Source of the DNA: Clostridia bacterium
GTDB taxonomy: Bacteria > Bacillota > Clostridia > Oscillospirales > Acutalibacteraceae
NCBI GenBank assembly: GCA_017465085.1
Contig: JAFTWW010000010.1
Location: 1 to 64,000, forward strand
DNA: 64,000 nucleotides
Direction of reading: 5' to 3'
This document shows positions 60,314 to 64,000 of this stretch, piece after piece (within the stretch, counting starts at the first letter, position 1; every line of letters starts with the position of its first letter). The notes under the pieces were generated by a model. The model ran no database searches. It saw only the letters and a program-made list of their open reading frames with translations, and had not been told where the DNA came from. Position numbers and translations under genes: made by a program.

Positions 60314-60388
60314 TGGGGTGTCGTCAAGCGGTAAGACACAGCACTTTGACTGCTGCATTCGTAGGTTCGAATCCTGCCACCCCAGCCA
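60314..60388 (+). tRNA. tRNA-Gln (anticodon UUG)
   Basis: Acceptor TGGGGTG pairs with CACCCCA. The anticodon stem CAGCA/TGCTG encloses loop CTTTGAC, anticodon TTG. T-loop TTCGAAT; CCA encoded. Its last 20 nt recur exactly at 60523-60542. Confidence 0.96.
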
Positions 60389-60428
60389 AAATACAGCATC
60401 GGCCTTTTTAGTCGGTGCTGTATTTTTT
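60389..60428 (+). terminator. Terminator of tRNA-Gln
   Basis: AATACAGCATCG pairs with CGGTGCTGTATT (one G-U pair), followed by T6. Confidence 0.85.
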
Positions 60429-60430
60429 GT

Positions 60431-60542
60431 GCAGGATTCGAAACAACCTCCAAATTCTGTGAGCAAAGCGAACAAAGAATTTGGGAGAAAGGTCCTGTGT
60501 ACCTTTCGATAGCCAAAGAAGAGAATCCTGCCACCCCAGCCA
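60431..60542 (+). repeat. tRNA-linked structured element B (after tRNA-Gln)
   Basis: The 5' end GCAGGATTCGAA is the inverted complement of the tRNA-Gln T-arm strand. The 3' end (60523-60542) is an exact 20-nt copy of the tRNA-Gln 3' end including CCA. Internal hairpins CCAAATTCT/AGAATTTGG and AAAGGT/ACCTTT correspond to those of element A with compensatory changes. The terminal stem CAGGATTC/GAATCCTG also covaries with that of element A, each matching its own tRNA. Confidence 0.85.
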
Positions 60543-60580
60543 AAAATCGACAAGTTTCGCGTGAGACTTGTCGATTTTTA
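60541..60580 (+). terminator. Terminator after element B
   Basis: AAAATCGACAAG pairs with CTTGTCGATTTT. The right arm plus following TTACTT is identical to the terminator after tRNA-Ala (37617-37652). Confidence 0.85.
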
Positions 60581-60690
60581 CTTCTTCACTCTTAACTATT
60601 CACGCTTCTCTTTTTACTTACCCTATTGCCATAATTTTATATTTGTGTTAAAATAATATTGTTAATTATCTGCTACTCAAAGGAATGGTA

Positions 60691-61491
60691 ATGATGAAAA
60701 AGGCGTATTACGAAAATAAAAAAGTACCATATTATACGATCCGAGATAAATCTCTTACGAGGGATCTGCATTTTCATAAAGAAATCGAAATAGTTTATAT
60801 TGCAAAAGGTAGCACCGTTGCCTACGCTGATACTGATTGCTTCCCGATGAAAGAGGGAGATATTTATATTAGCTTTCCAAATCAGATTCACCACTATGAG
60901 CAAACAGAATTGGGCGAATATTATAATATTATAGTGAATCCAGAAATAGTTTACGGCGCTAAGGATTTATTATATGATAACATACCTAAGGTTAACGCCA
61001 CCTACAGCAACGATAACGAAGTTCTCAGAGAAATTGTTGCAAGATATATAAAATCCTCAGGTGAATTCCGCGAAACTATGCAGGTAGGACTTATAAATGA
61101 ACTGATGGGTAATATGCTACCTATGTTAACCCTAAGACCTAGAGTTAGCGCAGATAATACAACCATTCAAAACATTTTCAAATACTGCAGCGATAATTTT
61201 AATCAAAAAATCACACTAAAAGATGTATCTGAAAATCTGCATTTAAGCAGATATCACATTTCTCATATTCTTAATTCAAAGGTAAATCTGGGCTTTACGG
61301 AATACATAAATATGCTGAGAATCAACCGCGCCTGTGAGCTGCTTGAAGAAACAAATATGAAAACGAGTGAGATCTCAGAAGAGGTTGGTTTTGGCTCGAT
61401 TCGTTCCTTTAACCGAGCCTTTTTGGAGCTTAATGAGATAACTCCCCTTAAATACCGCAAAAAAATAAGATGTGAGCGCAATGAAAAATAA
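60691..61491 (+). CDS. AraC-family transcriptional regulator
   Basis: A 266-residue regulator. The N-terminal cupin is LHFHKEIEIVYIAKGSTVAY with FPNQIHHYEQTELGEYY. Two C-terminal helix-turn-helices follow: NLHLSRYHISHILNSKV and TSEISEEVGFGSIRSFNRAF, ending PLKYRKK. AAAGGA at 60679-60684 favours ATG 60691 over in-frame ATG 60685. It overlaps the next gene by 11 nt, which suggests joint expression. The signal is probably a sugar or other small molecule; unknown. Confidence 0.93.
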   Translation: MMKKAYYENKKVPYYTIRDKSLTRDLHFHKEIEIVYIAKGSTVAYADTDCFPMKEGDIYISFPNQIHHYEQTELGEYYNIIVNPEIVYGAKDLLYDNIPKVNATYSNDNEVLREIVARYIKSSGEFRETMQVGLINELMGNMLPMLTLRPRVSADNTTIQNIFKYCSDNFNQKITLKDVSENLHLSRYHISHILNSKVNLGFTEYINMLRINRACELLEETNMKTSEISEEVGFGSIRSFNRAFLELNEITPLKYRKKIRCERNEK

Positions 61492-62803
61492 TGTTATTAA
61501 AGTATTAAGTTTATTTTTGAGTTTTGTCGTTCTTATAGGTTGCTCTTCAAATTCGGTGCAGTATGATAATGCTGATAAAATCATAGAGGAAATTTTAGAT
61601 GCTAAAGAAAGCCTTCTCGATGTTAACGAGGAACTAATAGATAAGAACTTTTTAGATTGGATAACCAAAAGCTTTGGAGAAGATGCGCTGAAAGCCTTCC
61701 GTGATGAAATTAAAACTGATAGTTTTACCGCTGAAAGTTGGTATAAAATAACAGGTAACACTGCTGCTGTACTTAGGGATATGTATTCGGGCGTTCTTGA
61801 TAAAGATAATCCCAATTATCGCAGTGATATCAAGGTTATTAAAAGCGCTAATAAAAACACTATCATCCGAGTTGTTGGTGACATTTCCTTTGCGGATAAC
61901 TGGAAGATAATCCCTGCGCTTGAAGAACGTAATAACGGCATTTACGGCGTTTTATCAGAGGAAACGGTAAAAACATTACGTGATGCGGATATTTTTCTTG
62001 CAAATAACGAATTTACCTACAGCACCCGCGGCGAGCCGCTTAAGAATAAAATGTACACATTTCGCGCTAAGCCTTCTCGTGTTCAGCATATGTTGGAAAT
62101 TGGCGCAGATATCGTTTCACTCGCAAATAATCATGCCTACGATTACGGTGAGTATGCCTTTGCCGATACACTACAAACCTTAAACGAATCCGAACTGCCT
62201 TATATTGGTGGCGGAGCAGATATAGAGGAGGCTTCCAAACCCTTTTACTTTATAGTTGGCGGCAGAAAATATGCCTTTACCGCGGCCACAAGGGCGGAAA
62301 AGCTTGTTTTAACTCCCGAGGCTACGGAAAGTTCTTCGGGAGTTCTAAGAACGTACAATCCCGATAAATACATTAACGTTATTAAAATAGCGGAAGAAGA
62401 ATGTGATTACAACATAGCCTATGTTCATTGGGGCGCTGAAGGCTCTCACCAAATAGAAGAAGGATTATATGAGATGGGAAGTCGGTTTATCGATGCAGGA
62501 GCAGATATAGTTATTGGCGCCCACGCACATATTCTGCAGGGTATTCAGTATTATAACGGAGTACCCATTGTTTATAATCTGGGTAATTTCCTATTCAACT
62601 CCGAAACTATCGATACAGGCATACTTGAAATTAGCATATCGGGCAATGGCATTCCCACCTATAAATTTATTCCCGCTTTGCAGAAAAACTGTTATACGGA
62701 AATAGTAAAAGATACCGAAGCAGAAAGAATTATAAAATTTATGGAAGGCCTTTCTATAAATGTTTCTTTTGATGAGAACGGTATATTCAAAGAAAAAGCC
62801 TGA
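61481..62803 (+). CDS. CapA/PgsA-like metallophosphatase lipoprotein
   Basis: A 440-residue exported protein. A lipoprotein signal ends VVLIGC-SSN. The CapA (poly-gamma-glutamate capsule) calcineurin-like domain covers about residues 125-400: VVGDISFADNW, FLANNEFTYSTRG, VSLANNHAYDYGEYAF, YVHWGAEGSH, GAHAHILQGI and VYNLGNFLFN. About 100 residues between the lipobox and this domain have no recognised fold. ATG 61481 lies within the araC 3' end. No capBC or pgsBC genes are nearby, so a capsule role is not shown. Confidence 0.9.
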   Translation: MKNNVIKVLSLFLSFVVLIGCSSNSVQYDNADKIIEEILDAKESLLDVNEELIDKNFLDWITKSFGEDALKAFRDEIKTDSFTAESWYKITGNTAAVLRDMYSGVLDKDNPNYRSDIKVIKSANKNTIIRVVGDISFADNWKIIPALEERNNGIYGVLSEETVKTLRDADIFLANNEFTYSTRGEPLKNKMYTFRAKPSRVQHMLEIGADIVSLANNHAYDYGEYAFADTLQTLNESELPYIGGGADIEEASKPFYFIVGGRKYAFTAATRAEKLVLTPEATESSSGVLRTYNPDKYINVIKIAEEECDYNIAYVHWGAEGSHQIEEGLYEMGSRFIDAGADIVIGAHAHILQGIQYYNGVPIVYNLGNFLFNSETIDTGILEISISGNGIPTYKFIPALQKNCYTEIVKDTEAERIIKFMEGLSINVSFDENGIFKEKA

Positions 62804-62823
62804 GAGGAATACTCTCAGGCTTT
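62795..62823. terminator. Bidirectional intrinsic terminator
   Basis: AAAGCCTGAGAG pairs with CTCTCAGGCTTT around GAATA, between the convergent capA-like and small lipoprotein genes. Confidence 0.88.
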
Positions 62824-62826
62824 AGT

Positions 62827-63192
62827 TTATGGGTTACACACCTTGCATGGCTGATAATTTTCACTAATCAGCTCTTCCCTGCTTTCAGTGATATATAATC
62901 TTGAATTATCGATAATACTTGCATATCTGCAACTGTTTTTATGAAATTTTTTAGAGTTGGTGTTGGCATAATATAAAATTTGCTGACTATTATTTTCGAC
63001 ATCAGTTTCCAATACTGAAGATTCGTTTTTGCTGTTCTCGGCATTGCTATTTACCGAACTGTTTTGGGTGGGTATGTTTATAATAACCTCATCATCGGTT
63101 TTGTTTTCCTCTTTAGCAGATGTATCAGCGGCGCAAGCGCCGAACATTATAACTGTTAATACTATTAAAATAGCGGTAGTAAGCTTTCGCAT
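62827..63192 (-). CDS. Small lipoprotein with Ada-like metal-binding C-terminus
   Basis: A 121-residue protein with a lipoprotein signal ending FGAC-AAD. A Ser/Asn/Glu-rich linker follows. The C-terminal 45 residues (ANTNSKKFHKNSCRYASIID and YQPCKVCNP) match the small Cys/His domain related to the Ada metal-binding fold, often found at the ends of secreted nucleases. Here no nuclease domain is present. ATG 63192 has GGAG 9 nt upstream. Function unknown. Confidence 0.8.
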   Translation of the reverse strand: MRKLTTAILIVLTVIMFGACAADTSAKEENKTDDEVIINIPTQNSSVNSNAENSKNESSVLETDVENNSQQILYYANTNSKKFHKNSCRYASIIDNSRLYITESREELISENYQPCKVCNP

Positions 63193-63260
63193 AAACAAAA
63201 CTCCTTAATCAAACTTACAACATTATATGACAAATATCGACATAAATCAAGGCAAAAAAG

Positions 63261-63291
63261 AAAACCTGCTATTTTACTTATAGCAGGTTTT
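63261..63291 (-). terminator. Terminator of the penicillin-binding protein gene
   Basis: AAAACCTGCTAT pairs with ATAGCAGGTTTT. On minus it is followed by TTTTCTTTTTT, after the stop codon at 63301. Confidence 0.85.
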
Positions 63292-63300
63292 AATCTTTAA

Positions 63301-64000
63301 TTATTGCGCAGTGCCCTCGGGGGCGGCTTGACCACCTGCGGCCTGCTCGGAATTTTCATATATAGGCGCTTCCAATGGTGTGCCAACATGGGTGGTACAA
63401 GCCTCGGGCAAACCGCCCTTCTTATACCAACCAATCGCAGTAGCAGGACAGGTATCATTAGCAAGCAAACCCGTTTCGGTACAATAATACCTATCCGAAG
63501 CATATTTACTATCGGTGAACTCCTTGACAGGAAGATCGGAATGGATTTTGCCCATTACCGAACCCCACATTCTGAGAGCGATACTGCTTTGGGGTATTCT
63601 CTGCTGAGAATCGTAACCGCACCAGCAGGATGCAACATAATAAGGGGTACCGCCTACAAACCAAAGGTCATATTGGTCGTTTGTAGTACCTGTTTTGGCA
63701 TACATCTTCATATTGGTAACATAATTCTGAGCGTTTCTACCAGTACCGTTAGCGCCATAAACTACATTACGGAGAAGATGATTCATAACCGTTGCGGTAT
63801 CCTCGCTGATAGCAACCTTGGGATCAGGCTTATATTCGAGAATTACCTCGCCGTATTGGTCGCAAACCTTGGTATAAAGAGTGGGCTCGTAATAAACACC
63901 GCCGTTACCGAAAACTGCATACGCGGCAGCAGATTGAAGGGTGGTAATACCGCCGTTGGTTCCGCCGAGGCCCAAGGGAGATAAATCAATATCTTCGGGA
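63301..64000 (-). CDS. Class A penicillin-binding protein, C-terminal part (5' end outside window)
   Basis: The frame is open to the window edge at 64000; 232 codons are visible. KTGTTNDQYDLWFVGG is the KTG box of the transpeptidase domain, preceded by LGGTNGGITTLQSAAAYAVF and ATVMNHLLRNVVYG as in PBP1a-type enzymes. The C-terminus has a Cys-containing tail (YYCTETGLLANDTCPA) and ends in a Gly/Ala/Gln/Pro-rich segment. The glycosyltransferase domain and the SxxK motif lie beyond the window. Confidence 0.93.
   Translation of the reverse strand, partial: PEDIDLSPLGLGGTNGGITTLQSAAAYAVFGNGGVYYEPTLYTKVCDQYGEVILEYKPDPKVAISEDTATVMNHLLRNVVYGANGTGRNAQNYVTNMKMYAKTGTTNDQYDLWFVGGTPYYVASCWCGYDSQQRIPQSSIALRMWGSVMGKIHSDLPVKEFTDSKYASDRYYCTETGLLANDTCPATAIGWYKKGGLPEACTTHVGTPLEAPIYENSEQAAGGQAAPEGTAQ

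Noticed and set aside
60302..60553. Two overlapping minus-strand frames of 78-83 codons across tRNA-Gln and element B
   Set aside because: They read the antisense of a clear tRNA and a structured repeat; similarity to annotated small proteins would only reflect mis-annotated tRNA antisense.
1..64000. CRISPR array, insertion sequence, prophage or conjugative element
   Set aside because: No regularly spaced repeats, transposase, relaxase or phage structural genes seen; the two Xer-type recombinases look like housekeeping enzymes and have no flanking element.
1..64000. Genome-wide reassignment of TAA as a sense codon to explain nifJ and mutS2
   Set aside because: Most genes in the window end in TAA directly before terminators or overlapping starts, so TAA must normally work as stop.

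Overview
The window looks like a chromosomal segment of a spore-forming, low-to-moderate GC member of the Clostridia, probably an Oscillospirales/Ruminococcaceae-like gut bacterium. That placement is inferred from gene content: SpoIVA, SpoVAD, SpoIIM-like, YqfC, YqfD and YlbJ-like proteins, pyruvate:ferredoxin oxidoreductase, an era-recO-mutS2 cluster, and Firmicutes-type promoters and intrinsic terminators. I see no phage, IS element, CRISPR array or rRNA.

Layout. 1-2.8 kb: 3' part of a three-domain GT2 glycosyltransferase. 2.8-6.4 kb: nifJ (PFOR), whose frame is interrupted by a TAA 38 codons before the normal end. 6.5-12.4 kb: a PucR-type regulator, then ftsE-ftsX and a PcsB/EnvC-like M23 protein, VanZ-like, coiled-coil and polysaccharide deacetylase genes. 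12.5-16.7 kb: MarR plus a heterodimeric ABC exporter, with a palindromic operator at the promoter. 16.7-18 kb: YfcE-type phosphodiesterase and an esterase. 18-21 kb: YtrA-type GntR regulator with an ABC-2 system. 21-29 kb: carbohydrate locus (sugar ABC transporter and large glycosidase on minus; ROK kinase and SIS isomerase on plus). 29-34.4 kb: spoIVA, a Xer-type recombinase, cysK, spoVAD, trmO. 34.5-37.2 kb: polar amino-acid ABC transporter with a TrpR-like yerC gene. 37.2-40 kb: tRNA-Arg, tRNA-Ala, tRNA-Lys and unusual tRNA-linked repeats, a frameshifted membrane-protein gene and a CPBP protease. 40-47.7 kb: livFGMHK-type branched-chain amino-acid transporter and a TrpXYZ-like transporter. 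48-51 kb: XerD-like recombinase, SpoIIM-like protein, FabG-like reductase. 51-58.8 kb (minus): GNAT, mutS2 (split by an in-frame TAA), recO, a YqzL-like gene, era, ybeY, phoH, yqfD, yqfC. 58.8-64 kb: YlbJ-like protein, tRNA-His, tRNA-Gln, another tRNA-linked repeat, AraC regulator, CapA-like protein, a small lipoprotein and the C-terminus of a class A PBP.

Most notable observations. (1) Three tRNA genes (Arg-UCU, Lys-UUU, Gln-UUG) are each followed, after their terminator, by a roughly 100-nt hairpin-rich element. Its 3' end copies the 3' end of that same tRNA and its 5' end is the inverted complement of the tRNA T-arm strand. Two of the copies show compensatory base-pair changes in three stems. 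(2) The same palindrome, ACTTTA-N6-TAAAGT, lies in the promoters of two amino-acid transporters; one of those operons also encodes the TrpR-like protein YerC, a good candidate for its repressor. (3) nifJ and mutS2 each contain one in-frame TAA with an intact family-like frame on both sides, and a third gene is broken in an A6 run. Sequencing error, true mutation and recoding cannot be separated from the sequence alone.
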